This document shows, one piece after another, positions 1 through 9,208 of a stretch of 42,567 bases of DNA; within the stretch, counting starts at the first letter, position 1; each line of letters opens with the position of its first letter. The notes under the pieces were generated by a model, which was not told the origin of the DNA, ran no database searches, and saw only the letters and a list, made by a program, of their open reading frames with translations. The position numbers were made by a program, and so were the translations under genes. Location of the stretch: assembly GCA_040182905.1 (NCBI GenBank), contig JARQWU010000064.1, positions 1 to 42,567 on the forward strand, written 5' to 3'. Source of the DNA: Barthelona sp. PAP020. Lineage: Eukaryota; Metamonada: BaSk clade.

Positions 1-1
1 A

Positions 2-124
2 ACATTGATCAGAGAAAATGAGAATTTGAAATTGTTACTAAGACAGTATTTGAACGGTATTTCGGTTAGTGATGAGGTTTTGAATGAAGCTAATCCTTTA
101 TTTATGGTTTCAAGTGCTTTATGA
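2..124 (+). CDS. DRC2 (CCDC65)-like protein, 3' end only
   Basis: Frame 2 is open from the window edge to the TGA at 122-124 and encodes the last 40 residues of a protein. The tail contains [17 protein letters not shown] followed by NPLF, which I recognise as the conserved C-terminal signature of dynein regulatory complex subunit 2 (CCDC65/FAP250). DRC2 is a coiled-coil subunit of the nexin-dynein regulatory complex, which links outer doublets in motile axonemes. If right, the organism builds a motile flagellum. The start and most of the gene lie left of the window, so length and integrity cannot be judged. The related subunit DRC1 is the main alternative. Confidence 0.6.
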   Translation, partial: TLIRENENLKLLLRQYLNGISVSDEVLNEANPLFMVSSAL

Positions 125-358
125 AAGAAAGAAGTTTTCATATTAATTGTATTTCGTAAATTAGTCCGTTGTAAAGGTTTTTCAATATATAAATATATGT
201 ATAAACACATTTATTTGTTTTAATTTTGCTGTTGAAAGAAGATTTGAAATTTGTTTCAATGGATGGGCAGTTGAAAATCATTTTCACACAAATTTTTTAT
301 ACATTTATTTTACTTACTAAACAAAGTTAAGAATATCTTTTGTTATTTATGAATATTA

Positions 359-3300
359 ATGTTTAATAAGGATATAGATTTATCGAATCGAAAGCCAAAT
401 AATTTTTCGAAAACAAAAGAAGCAAATAGTCACACACATAGTTATTTAACTGGTACCAAACAAGAAGAGAAAGCGTTTTTACCAAAAATAACGAAAACAA
501 AACAAAAAACCACAGTAAATAAAGAAAGGAAAATTAAAAATGATAAAAAAAATGTACCAACTTTAAATAAATTTGAAAAATCAATGATATTAAGTAAATC
601 AACACTTAATATTCTCAAAGAATTACAATTTAATGATGATGAAATGATACATTTTGATGATTTAATTCAAAACATGAAAAAACATTCTTTAAATTTTTCA
701 AAACGATTTTGGCGAAGAATATTTGATAATATAGTTGTGAGTTTAAATAATAAAACCAATTTTTTGACTGAAAGTACAAACACCATAACAAAACAGGCAA
801 TGATAATATATTTTGAGAATAATTCGATTGAACTAAAAGAGCTAATGATTGATACTCAACATACATTAAGTGCGACCACTATCTTCACAATGGATCAATT
901 TACGAAGGTTTTTAACAAATTTAATGAGTTTGAGAATGAGCGGGTTGATGTACATGGGTTTATTGATGGGTTTCAAGAGATATTAAAATTAGATTTGATT
1001 GTAATGGAATATCTATATAGCAAAATCAATGTTGATTGCGAAAAGACCATTAGTAAGACTGATTTTGCCAATTTCTTTTTAAATTTGGAAAAAACTCAAT
1101 CGATTGCACAAGATGATGTTATGTATCAATTGCAATTTGAAACTGAATTTCCACAAATTCATTGTCGCATGATTATTGCTGTCAAACAAGACCCTAGTTT
1201 TCATGATCATCTTATTTCAGTTGATACGGGTGGATTGATTGTTTGGTGGAATATAAGGAACAACCAACCTGTTAAAATATGTCAAATTACAATGAATAGT
1301 GGATTCCAGTTTGGACTATTAAATTTAACAAACCTAAGTAGTATTTCTAAACATATGCACAATCAAAATTCAAATTGCTTGGATACTAACGTAAACTGTA
1401 CCACTCACATCAGTCAATATTTAGTTTTTGGTTTGTTAGGCCGTTATATTGCTATAATGAATGCCTCTACTGAAGCAATGTATCAAATAGGTCCAATTAA
1501 ATATGTTCCTACTGCTTTAAATGCTTTTGAGCATGATTTTAAATATTATTTAGTTATTGGTGATGATTTTGGTTTTATTTATGTTATTAAGGATTTCATT
1601 CATGAAGGGATACGAATGAACGGTAAGAATTCCAAGAGAATTGCCAAAAACGGTTTAAAAGTACATAAAGGATCTATTACCTCAATATGTAAGATTCCAG
1701 GATATGATAACAATGGAATGGTTGCCACTGGAGGTTCAGATGGACACATTTATTTCATTAACTGTTTAAGTTTGACAATATCTCATGTTATCAAAAATGT
1801 GATTCCTGCTGGAATTTTAAAGATTGTTGCGGAACAATTCCAAAAAAATTTAATTATTTCTGGTATTGATAGACATGTCAAGATTGTTGATTTTGCTCAT
1901 TATGAAGTTGTTGGACAAATAGATGGACATGAAGGGTCAGTACCTCTTCTTGCCCTTGAATTTAACCATTCCATCTTTCTTTCTGTGTCTTCTTCAAAGA
2001 TTGCTAGGTTGTTTGATGCAATTTCTGCTAAATGCATTCAAACAATCCATCTTGGAAAATTTAAATTCACTCCATCAGATGTTATTACCAGTTGTTTTTT
2101 AAACGAATCCAGTTGCATCTTGGCAGGATCGTTCCTTTTGAAATATTCAGTTGAAAAGCAAATCAAAGATACAAGTGGCCATATTAGACCTGTTACACAT
2201 GTGTGCTATCATGAAGAATTCTCATGTATAATTTCTTTGGATGCCAGTGGACGTATTTGTATATGGGATCTATTTACTGGTTACTTAAGTTTAATGTTCT
2301 CTTTAGATATTGAAAGTTCAGTGACCTACATGGGTCTTATACACAATGGAAGACATTTAGTCTTGAGTGAGTCAAATGGACGTGTATTCACCGTAAATTA
2401 TCATAACGGTGCCATTATTGATGACTATCACGATAAAACACAAGAAATTACCAAAGTGGTTGGAAAACTTACCGAAGATGGCAGTCGTTTAATTATTGCT
2501 GTTGGTTGGGATAGGAAAGTTTCTGTTTGGATCAAATCTAAAGCAACAAATCTTAATTCTTACAAAGAATTACCAAATCTGAATTCAAATGTTAGTTCTT
2601 CAGATAAAAACGTTGGGCATAATACTGATATTGAGGATATTACCGAATTCTTGATTAATCCGAGCTCTAGTATGTATTTTACTGCTGCTTCTGATGGAAT
2701 GATATTTTGTTGGAATATATTAACGGGTATTCGAACACGGTTAAGATTTCTTCATCCGGCATTACTTTATAGACAAAAAAATATCACAGAAAACATTGGG
2801 TTTCTTGCAATTATGTTTTTAAAAGCTTCTAATTTTTTACTTGCATTGGCACAAGATGGTGTTCTATATGTTTATGACCCAACACCTTTGGACATAAACA
2901 ATATTGGATTTTCCCCTGCACAAAATGAATTGCCTATTTACAGAATTGTTGTCTTTGGTAAGAATGAGGATGTTGGATATTGTGATTGGAGTGTATCATT
3001 TGATGGTGATATTTTGATAATTGCTGATACAAATGGGATGTTGAGACCTTTCAACATTGAAGGAATTAAGAATTCAAAAGAGAATATTTTAATCAAACGT
3101 TTGGAAACTTTTCAACTTTCAAGAGAACCGATTGCTTCTATTTGTTCTTTACCTCTTAAAAAACCTTCGTTTTTGGTTACATTAAAAAATAATTTATTAA
3201 TTATCACTGAAAATGGAGAACTATTAGCAAAAATGGGTAAAACTCCTTACTTTATCAATGATTTCCAACATTTCATTAAAACTTTTCCAAAAGTTGATTT

Positions 3301-3808
3301 TAATCAATTTGATACTCAATTACCTGTTCTCAATTCCGATTATACAGTTACAAAAAGATTTACTTTCGATGAAAAGAAAGATCGTGAAAGTGAACAATAC
3401 AAATTTTCCAGTTTTGACAAAAAATCCAACATATTGGATCAATTTGCGGAGTTAGGGCCAGAAACAAACATAAATATAAATAATTCTAACAAAACAGAAT
3501 ACAATAATCAAATCCGACGAATGAGCCTTTCTTTAATCGATGAACTCAAACATTCACCAACTCAAAAAGCAAAAACTTTGAGAAGAAAATCCATGTTTAC
3601 AACCTTAACTGAAATTGCTGAAACAGAACCAATGCATGTTAGAGTTCCTTCCTATTTAAAGCAATCACCAGAAGATAAGCAATGGAATATCGATTATCAC
3701 AATAATTTTAACAAAATGTCTTTTGCGTCAATAGAAGAGATAAAGAAACCAATATTGCCTGTATTTTTGAAAAATAATAAGGATAGAAAATTTTCATTTT
3801 CTGCTTAG
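359..3808 (+). CDS. EF-hand/WD40-repeat protein, WDR49/WDR64 (CFAP337)-like
   Basis: The gene encodes 1149 aa from the ATG at 359. The first ~90 residues are low-complexity and basic. Residues ~100-245 look like degenerate EF-hand helices (DQFTKVFNKFNEFENERVDVHG; ISKTDFANFFLNLEK). From ~270 to ~930 there are repeated WD40 blades, for example GSDGHIYFINC, SGRICIWDLFTG, GWDRKVSVWIKS and SDGMIFCWNILTG. The last ~150 residues are disordered and rich in K, S and R. The EF-hand plus double WD40 propeller order matches the WDR49/WDR64/CFAP337 family of ciliary proteins, which fits the DRC2-like gene just upstream. The EF-hand loops lack a full set of acidic calcium ligands, so calcium binding is doubtful. 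The broad class is secure; the exact orthologue is inferred. Confidence 0.75.
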   Translation: MFNKDIDLSNRKPNNFSKTKEANSHTHSYLTGTKQEEKAFLPKITKTKQKTTVNKERKIKNDKKNVPTLNKFEKSMILSKSTLNILKELQFNDDEMIHFDDLIQNMKKHSLNFSKRFWRRIFDNIVVSLNNKTNFLTESTNTITKQAMIIYFENNSIELKELMIDTQHTLSATTIFTMDQFTKVFNKFNEFENERVDVHGFIDGFQEILKLDLIVMEYLYSKINVDCEKTISKTDFANFFLNLEKTQSIAQDDVMYQLQFETEFPQIHCRMIIAVKQDPSFHDHLISVDTGGLIVWWNIRNNQPVKICQITMNSGFQFGLLNLTNLSSISKHMHNQNSNCLDTNVNCTTHISQYLVFGLLGRYIAIMNASTEAMYQIGPIKYVPTALNAFEHDFKYYLVIGDDFGFIYVIKDFIHEGIRMNGKNSKRIAKNGLKVHKGSITSICKIPGYDNNGMVATGGSDGHIYFINCLSLTISHVIKNVIPAGILKIVAEQFQKNLIISGIDRHVKIVDFAHYEVVGQIDGHEGSVPLLALEFNHSIFLSVSSSKIARLFDAISAKCIQTIHLGKFKFTPSDVITSCFLNESSCILAGSFLLKYSVEKQIKDTSGHIRPVTHVCYHEEFSCIISLDASGRICIWDLFTGYLSLMFSLDIESSVTYMGLIHNGRHLVLSESNGRVFTVNYHNGAIIDDYHDKTQEITKVVGKLTEDGSRLIIAVGWDRKVSVWIKSKATNLNSYKELPNLNSNVSSSDKNVGHNTDIEDITEFLINPSSSMYFTAASDGMIFCWNILTGIRTRLRFLHPALLYRQKNITENIGFLAIMFLKASNFLLALAQDGVLYVYDPTPLDINNIGFSPAQNELPIYRIVVFGKNEDVGYCDWSVSFDGDILIIADTNGMLRPFNIEGIKNSKENILIKRLETFQLSREPIASICSLPLKKPSFLVTLKNNLLIITENGELLAKMGKTPYFINDFQHFIKTFPKVDFNQFDTQLPVLNSDYTVTKRFTFDEKKDRESEQYKFSSFDKKSNILDQFAELGPETNININNSNKTEYNNQIRRMSLSLIDELKHSPTQKAKTLRRKSMFTTLTEIAETEPMHVRVPSYLKQSPEDKQWNIDYHNNFNKMSFASIEEIKKPILPVFLKNNKDRKFSFSA

Positions 3809-4095
3809 CATGTTGTAAATATTTGTTTTTAATTGTTTTTCATTTTTCAATTATTTTATTCATATGATTTCTTTAACTTCACAAATATGCTCTTTATATG
3901 AACTTTTGATAAACAAAATTTATTGATAGTGTAAAAACCCTTCAAATTCAAGGAAGTATTAATTTTAAAGATCAATATCCTTCAATTTTCTTTTTTAAAG
4001 AAATGGGAGACTATTATCAACAGGTAGACAATATATTGAACAAATAAAATCCAATTCAACAGATTTTTTTTTCTCCCAATTTCTGTATCAAAAGC

Positions 4096-4947
4096 ATGGG
4101 TTTTTTTGACAAATTAAACAAAGCATATCAACAAATTAAACAAGAAGTTGGTGTACGAACCGGGCAAAGAGAAACTTCTTCTTTTCCTATTGAATTTCTT
4201 CAAGCCAAAGCAAAATATGAAAAATTATTAATATTAACAAGAGAGATGAATGATGCTATGTTAAATTTAGCTGATTCTATGAATAGATTTGGTAAAACTC
4301 AAAACACAATATCACAATATTTGAAAGAATACACGACAGGTTTTGATGATAATATTAAAGAAAAAAGTGAAAATGATGATAAACCAGAAATTAAACCTAT
4401 GAATAGAACGACTGAATTGATTTCTTCAATTGAACCTTTAAATATGCTTGGAGATTCTTGGACATCGCATTTTCTTTCAACTACATCGTTTTTTCATCAA
4501 TTAAATGGTTTGGAATCAGAAATTTTAGCACCTCTCAAAACAAAATTGGAAGAAACTGAAACTACTCATAAATGGGTTGATTCTTTAAGATACGAATTGG
4601 AGAATTGTTCCAGTGAGAATTATGATGCTGCTATTACTGAGTTTAGAAATGCCAATGTAGAATATACCTTGATATTAAACATATGCATTGCAGATGTTCA
4701 CTTTGCTCAAAAAAAAATTGAAACAACCATATTAAATTGCTTAACTGCGTTTTTAGATTGTCAACACAAAACTTATGCTGAGGGATTTGTCCATCTAGCA
4801 AATGAAAGAGAAAGGCTTCATAATGTGTTGTCCGTTGATCTCATGTCAATCCCTAACTGCGATTTAATTCCCAAAGATCAAATAGCTGGCAATACCTCAG
4901 ATTTAAATTCTGACACAATTCAAAAAGAAAACAGTGATTTATTGTAA
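4096..4947 (+). CDS. BAR-domain-like membrane-curvature protein
   Basis: The gene encodes 283 aa from the ATG at 4096. It opens with MGFFDKLNKAYQQIKQEVG, an amphipathic helix like those before N-BAR domains. Three long helical stretches follow (about 30-85, 110-165 and 180-245), the usual three-helix BAR layout, with an acidic linker of ~25 residues after the first. The C-terminal 35 residues are polar and disordered. BAR dimers bind and bend membranes in endocytosis and trafficking, and cytosolic BAR proteins of this size are common in protists. No SH3 domain is present. The family call rests on length, helix pattern and the N-terminal helix rather than on a diagnostic motif. Another coiled-coil trafficking protein is possible. 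Confidence 0.5.
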   Translation: MGFFDKLNKAYQQIKQEVGVRTGQRETSSFPIEFLQAKAKYEKLLILTREMNDAMLNLADSMNRFGKTQNTISQYLKEYTTGFDDNIKEKSENDDKPEIKPMNRTTELISSIEPLNMLGDSWTSHFLSTTSFFHQLNGLESEILAPLKTKLEETETTHKWVDSLRYELENCSSENYDAAITEFRNANVEYTLILNICIADVHFAQKKIETTILNCLTAFLDCQHKTYAEGFVHLANERERLHNVLSVDLMSIPNCDLIPKDQIAGNTSDLNSDTIQKENSDLL

Positions 4948-5510
4948 ATAAGTAAATGAAAGTGTTATATTTTTTTGTTTTATCTTTGTGAGAATGGTTT
5001 AGACACTCTCTTTAAATCCTCAAACTCAAAAGAACAAACAGCTTTCGGTTGCTCAAAAATATGCTGTATCTTCATCATTATTAACATTGGCATATATATA
5101 ATATCATGGCTCTGAGTGAATTGAAATGCAGGATTTATTTAGTTGATGACTCTTGAGGATCAATTAATCTATTGTGACTTTGTGGTGTTGTCCCTGAAAC
5201 AAGTTAAGACTTTCAATCTTTTTTTTCAAAAATATAATTAATAGGTGTGGAAAGAATTTGTCTCAATTCATGTTTGGCCACTAAGAAAAATGATTTTTAG
5301 CATTGCTTTAATACATTGTGGCAAAAAGAAATTATAGAAAGAACAGAGTCTATCTAAAAAACTTAAATATTTTATTCTTATGCTCCAAATTCATAGTTTA
5401 TAAACAAAAAATTCCTTTTGACTTTGTGATCTACTTCAAGTCATTGAAATAATTGTGTTAAAACACTTTACTACTGAATTTATTTCCCCAATACATAACA
5501 TTTTCCACTG
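4948..5510. other. Intergenic region with no recognised gene
   Basis: This 563-bp stretch runs from the stop of the BAR-like gene to the tRNA gene. No frame on either strand gives a coding-like product of useful length, and I see no repeat array or strong palindrome. It is AT-rich and broken by stops in all frames. Confidence 0.6.
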
Positions 5511-5592
5511 GCAAGCGTAGTCAAGTGGTCAACGACGCTGGATTCAAGTCCCAGTCCCTAGAGGTTCGTGGGTTCAAGTCCCACCGCTTGCA
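5511..5592 (+). tRNA. tRNA-Leu, anticodon CAA
   Basis: The sequence folds as a tRNA with an enlarged variable region. The acceptor stem is 5511-5517 with 5585-5591 (7 perfect pairs) and the discriminator is A5592. The D arm is 5520-5536. The anticodon stem is 5538-5542 with 5550-5554, with loop TTCAAGT at 5543-5549, so the anticodon is CAA (5545-5547), preceded by U33 and followed by G37. The variable arm is 5555-5567. The T stem is 5568-5572 with 5580-5584, with loop TTCAAGT. The long variable arm and A73 fit leucine. The pol III B box is GGTTCAAGTCC at 5571-5581. There is no intron, although tRNA-Leu(CAA) carries one in many eukaryotes. The pair closing the anticodon loop (A5542 with C5550) is a mismatch. 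Confidence 0.9.
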
Positions 5593-5593
5593 A

Positions 5594-5597
5594 TTTT
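5594..5597 (+). terminator. RNA polymerase III T-tract terminator
   Basis: TTTT begins two bases after the tRNA-Leu discriminator base, the usual pol III stop signal. Confidence 0.6.
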
Positions 5598-5676
5598 AAC
5601 CAGGTTTTTATAAGGTTGAGGATCGAGTCTCCAACATTTCAAGTTCACGTTGGACGAAAGGGTAAAATTAAATGCT

Positions 5677-5763
5677 NNNNNNNNNNNNNNNNNNNNNNNN
5701 NNNNNNNNNNNNNNNNNNNNNNNNNNNNNNNNNNNNNNNNNNNNNNNNNNNNNNNNNNNNNNN
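5677..5763. other. Assembly gap (87 Ns)
   Basis: The window reads N at every position here. The odd length looks like an estimated scaffold gap rather than a fixed 100-N spacer. It lies ~85 bp downstream of the tRNA. Confidence 0.99.
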
Positions 5764-6845
5764 ACGGTGTGTTATTGAAATGAGTAGTTGGGAAAGCCTT
5801 GAATTTGAATCCTGGCTGTTTGAAATGACTTAGTTCTGATTGAAAGATTGGACGATATTGAATCCCTAAAAAAAAAAGAAATGACTTCAATAACTTTGGA
5901 TAGAAAATTTGATTAAGGAAATTCAGACAATGGTTGAAAATTTTGGGAAAATTTCTTTTGTAATCTTTCAAGATTCTTTATTAGCCAGTAACATTAGATT
6001 CTTCTTTGTCTTAAGCTCAACTAGTTGTTTTATTATTTGATAAATTTTGAAATACGAGAAATTTTGCTTGATTCAAATTCTGGCGCATTTCTTCACGATT
6101 TTCTTTTTCCCTCCTTATGAAATTCTGTCTGCGACCAATTACTTTTGCTTGATAAAATTACAGACATTAAATGAAAGCTTTTACTTGTTCATGATTGTTT
6201 GGCTTACTTGTCACTGATAAAGTTGTGCATTGAACACTTCAAAGATTCTTTAAGTTCAAAGTTGGAGCTGAGGTTGGTGTACTTTTAATTTTTTCACTTC
6301 ATCTGATTCACTTTGAATGTTTCTATAGAAATTCCCATGAAAAACTTAGTTATTCCTTGAGCTCCTCTTCCATTTATTGGTTTGTCCTTTACCTTACAAA
6401 TCTATCTGTTAAGTATTACAGCTTAAGCTTTTCAATTTTGATAACCCCTAATATCCGAATTTCCAACAAAAAAAACATTAAAATGACTTGTTCAAAACAA
6501 GAGTTTTGGAAATGCAAAATGTGTTGCCTGATTCATTTCCCTTGAATTGATCCACTTTCTCGAAATAATATCTTTTTAAAATTTGTTGTTCTCTTTTCAA
6601 ATTATTTTTCAACCTTATTTGACCATCCTTTATTAAATTTCGTGAGAAAAAAACACAAAAAAAACAAAAATTTATAAACTTATCAAAGCCGCATTATGCA
6701 AATTAAATTGTATTCTCTATGACCATATTTAAACGCTTTAACTTCATTCAACACATAAAAACAATCATTGATTGATTTTTTTCATCTTGAAAAAACAAGA
6801 GAACTGAAACATAAAAGGTTCAAATTGAAAATTTGTGTGATTCAT

Positions 6846-7253
6846 TCATTCATTATTGTTATCAGTGTGAAAGAACATTTGGGAAACTTCGTTAATTCTC
6901 AAGTCATGAGCAGTAGGAAGTGAATCAGGGTTGGGTTTCTTTTTTGTTGAATAAACAGCAAAATGATCAGTAATATAGTTATGAGAATGCAAAGGAGGAG
7001 TCAATCTACATTGATTGAATAAAAGCAACCAGACTAATAAGAAGAAAAAAATCCATATTGAAGCAGGTATTGCCAGCGCCCAATAATTATAAGGAATATA
7101 TTTAAAATTAGAGGTCTCATTAAAAACAGAATGAGGAATAAACATCCATAAAAATATCATTCCAAATACAAAAAAGGATAACACCCAAATAACAAATCCA
7201 AATATCGCACGTGAAGCAGAACCTCTGTTATTAATTTCACTTTCTTCAGACAT
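6846..7253 (-). CDS. PIGP: PIG-P-like subunit of the GPI-GlcNAc transferase
   Basis: The gene encodes 135 aa starting MSEESEINNRG at the ATG at 7253. Two membrane segments lie at about 18-40 (AIFGFVIWVLSFFVFGMIFLWMFIP) and 58-80 (YWALAIPASIWIFFFLLVWLLLF). The conserved PIG-P elements are in order: A-I-x-GFV, W-x-FIP, YWA-L-A-IP, then after TM2 PL-S, YITD and a C-terminal INEVSQMFF. PIG-P is a small ER-membrane subunit of the complex that moves GlcNAc from UDP-GlcNAc to phosphatidylinositol, the first step of GPI-anchor synthesis. The length matches the short family members (~130-160 aa). It is divergent to the Nnf1-like gene with ~167 bp between the starts. Confidence 0.88.
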   Translation of the reverse strand: MSEESEINNRGSASRAIFGFVIWVLSFFVFGMIFLWMFIPHSVFNETSNFKYIPYNYWALAIPASIWIFFFLLVWLLLFNQCRLTPPLHSHNYITDHFAVYSTKKKPNPDSLPTAHDLRINEVSQMFFHTDNNNE

Positions 7254-7420
7254 AATCAAACAGAAAAAAAATTTCTTTTTATTAGAGTATTCATCTGAAT
7301 GATTGAAAAAGATTGTGATAAAACGTTTGTTTATTTTAAAATGGCCATTATTCTTTTAATCACAGATTCCAAAAAAAAAAAAGCTGCAAATTAGTTTTTA
7401 GTTTTGAAGATCAGTGATTC

Positions 7421-7844
7421 ATGATCATTTGAAGAATTCCAAAAGAAATATTCAAAAGATTTAATTGAAAATTGTTTGGAGGTGATTGGGAAAGCTGATA
7501 CTATTATTGAAACGTTTCCAAAAACAATTCAACAACATGCATTGAACGATATAACTTTTAAAAAGATTATGAATAATTCCCTAAAGCAATTGCTTAGGAA
7601 TTTAAAACACAATTTGGAGATAGGAACTGAAAATGTTGTGATTGAAAATGAATTAAATGGAAAATTTTCAGAATTAATTAATATTTTGACTTATATTAAC
7701 CAAGAAGATATTGACACTAACCATGATATTGTTAAATTTATGGAAAAAGAAAAAGAATTGAAAATGTGTGAGTATTTATCACTGGAAAGTGATGTAATTT
7801 TGTTAGAAGACGAGTTTAATAACCTAAATAGTCAGATAATATAA
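7421..7844 (+). CDS. Probable Nnf1/PMF1-like kinetochore (Mis12 complex) protein, frameshifted at its start
   Basis: A coding-like frame of ~139 codons is open from 7425 to the TAA at 7842-7844 but contains no usable ATG. An ATG at 7421-7423 reads ATG ATC ATT TGA. Dropping one T of the TTT at 7428-7430 would join that ATG to the long frame, giving MIIEEFQKKYSKDLIENC and onwards. The protein is helical, with a middle section holding ETFPKTIQQ and, ~30 residues later, TENVVIENELNGKFSELI; the tail is a coiled coil (KELKMCEYLSLESDVILLE). The spacing of an FP motif, an E-x(8)-L-x-x-L block and a C-terminal coil resembles Nnf1/PMF1, a Mis12-complex subunit. This assignment is an inference from pattern. 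The frame break could be an assembly error, a non-AUG start or real damage. Confidence 0.45.
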
Positions 7845-8116
7845 GTAGTGAGTGAGGTAGATGCTCTGGTTGAAGAAAAATTATGAAGTTCAATTCTTAT
7901 ATCTGTCTTGTCTCTTACAAGATAAAATAAATAAGAGTACAAGGATCCCGTTGGTATTTGATTGAATTTGGAAAAAAATAAATATTTACATTTTACGGCA
8001 CAATGTTTCCTTTACGAAAGAATGCATCTCATTTTTACATTTTCACCTTACTTTTTACAATATATATATACATAACATACACACAAAACAACAGTAAATT
8101 AACAGTAAATTACTGA

Positions 8117-9013
8117 TCATTGATTGTTGCTGATTTGGCTTTTTTTCTTTTTCAACGTCAATTTTGAACGAATTTTATTTTTGATTGAATACGGAGAAAC
8201 GATATTCACAGCATAAGGAGACACATCAAGATTTTTTTTTCGATTTTTTTTTGTCTTTGAAGCAACATTATCAGTTTTCTCAAGAATCAAAGTTGTGGTT
8301 TTGTTGTTGTCAAAAATTTTCTCCAATTTCTCTTTCCTCAATTTTTCTTCAGTCATTCTATTCAACCTTGCAGTTAATATGCTTTCTTCTTGTTTAAGTT
8401 TGTCTAATTCATGAGATAAGCTGTCTGAACGTTCTTGTAATTCTATTTTGAAGCATTGATCCATTTTTTCATCAAAAATATGTTGAAGCTTATTTTCAAA
8501 CGTTTCTGCAGCTAATTGTTTTGTTCTTTGTTTTCTCTCAAACTTTATACGATTTGTTTGTGATAACCTTTCACCAATTTGAATTTTCTTCAGTTCAGCA
8601 ATATGATTTGATTCTGCTTTCGTCTGTTTTCTATTCATCTGTTTTGTTCTCAATAAATTATCCAAAGCAACCTTCTTATTTCTTTCAATTTCTTCATTCA
8701 TTTGTTTTGTTTTTAATTTTCTTTCAATTATATTTGCTTCCTGTGCACTCTTTAATCTTTCACTTCGTTGTTTCGATTCATTTCTTTGCAATAAAGCATC
8801 ATCTTTTTTTGATAAATTTCTTTCTTCAAGTTCAATTTTCTTCTTTAATTCTTCCTCTTTTAATTGTAAAGTGCGTATTCTATTTTGTTTTATCATTTTT
8901 TCAGTCTCCAATTTGTGAATTTTTCCATATGAATTTCGACTTCTAGAATTACGCGATGAAGAAGGTCTCGGTGATTCAACATATAAAGAAGGACTTGGAA
9001 ATATGTCCTTCAT
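8117..9013 (-). CDS. Coiled-coil protein, paralogue of the gene at 27905-28777
   Basis: The gene encodes 298 aa from the ATG at 9013 (MKDIFPSPSLYVE). The N-terminal ~30 residues are rich in S, R and P (SPRPSSSRNSRSRNS), like a disordered phosphorylation target. Residues ~35-225 form a nearly continuous charged coiled coil rich in K, E and R. The last ~60 residues are basic with KKTKKNRKK and KLTLKKKKS clusters that could act as nuclear-localisation or microtubule/nucleic-acid-binding patches. It shares many collinear blocks with the product at 27905-28777, such as NRIR-L-KEE-L-KKI, M-EEIERNK and a terminal SIL-ARLN. I do not recognise the family. A cytoskeletal or basal-body role is only a guess. 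Confidence 0.8.
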   Translation of the reverse strand: MKDIFPSPSLYVESPRPSSSRNSRSRNSYGKIHKLETEKMIKQNRIRTLQLKEEELKKKIELEERNLSKKDDALLQRNESKQRSERLKSAQEANIIERKLKTKQMNEEIERNKKVALDNLLRTKQMNRKQTKAESNHIAELKKIQIGERLSQTNRIKFERKQRTKQLAAETFENKLQHIFDEKMDQCFKIELQERSDSLSHELDKLKQEESILTARLNRMTEEKLRKEKLEKIFDNNKTTTLILEKTDNVASKTKKNRKKNLDVSPYAVNIVSPYSIKNKIRSKLTLKKKKSQISNNQ

Positions 9014-9208
9014 TTTGAAAAAATGATTTTGAACAAGAAAATTTTTTGAAATTGTCAATCCATGAAGACACTTTCCCTTTCAACCGTCTTTCTTCATTTT
9101 ACTTTGTTTATTACAAAAGCAATAATACAACGAATCTTTACTAAACAGTGTGAATGCATAAATTGTCGTTTGAATTCGAAAAAAAAATATATAGAACGCA
9201 TTTTATCC

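Larger units (their letters stand above)
5593..6845. other. Gene-poor region containing an assembly gap
   Basis: This 1.25-kb stretch between the tRNA and the PIG-P gene has no coding-like frame on either strand. Short open stretches near 6357-6545 lack an ATG and have no protein-like composition. The sequence is AT-rich with scattered homopolymers. It includes the run of Ns at 5677-5763, so a small gene or repeat could be hidden or collapsed there. Confidence 0.6.

Noticed and set aside
5610-5640. B-box-like string in the sequence after the tRNA (GATCGAGTCTCC)
   Set aside because: No acceptor stem or A box can be built around it; it does not fold as a second tRNA.
7341-7394. ATG at 7341, in the same frame as the Nnf1-like gene
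   Set aside because: It reaches a TAG after 17 codons and no intron with the local signals joins it to the later frame.
8521-8946. 141-codon frame on the + strand opposite the coiled-coil gene
   Set aside because: F/S/L-rich shadow of a K/E/R-rich coiled coil on the other strand.
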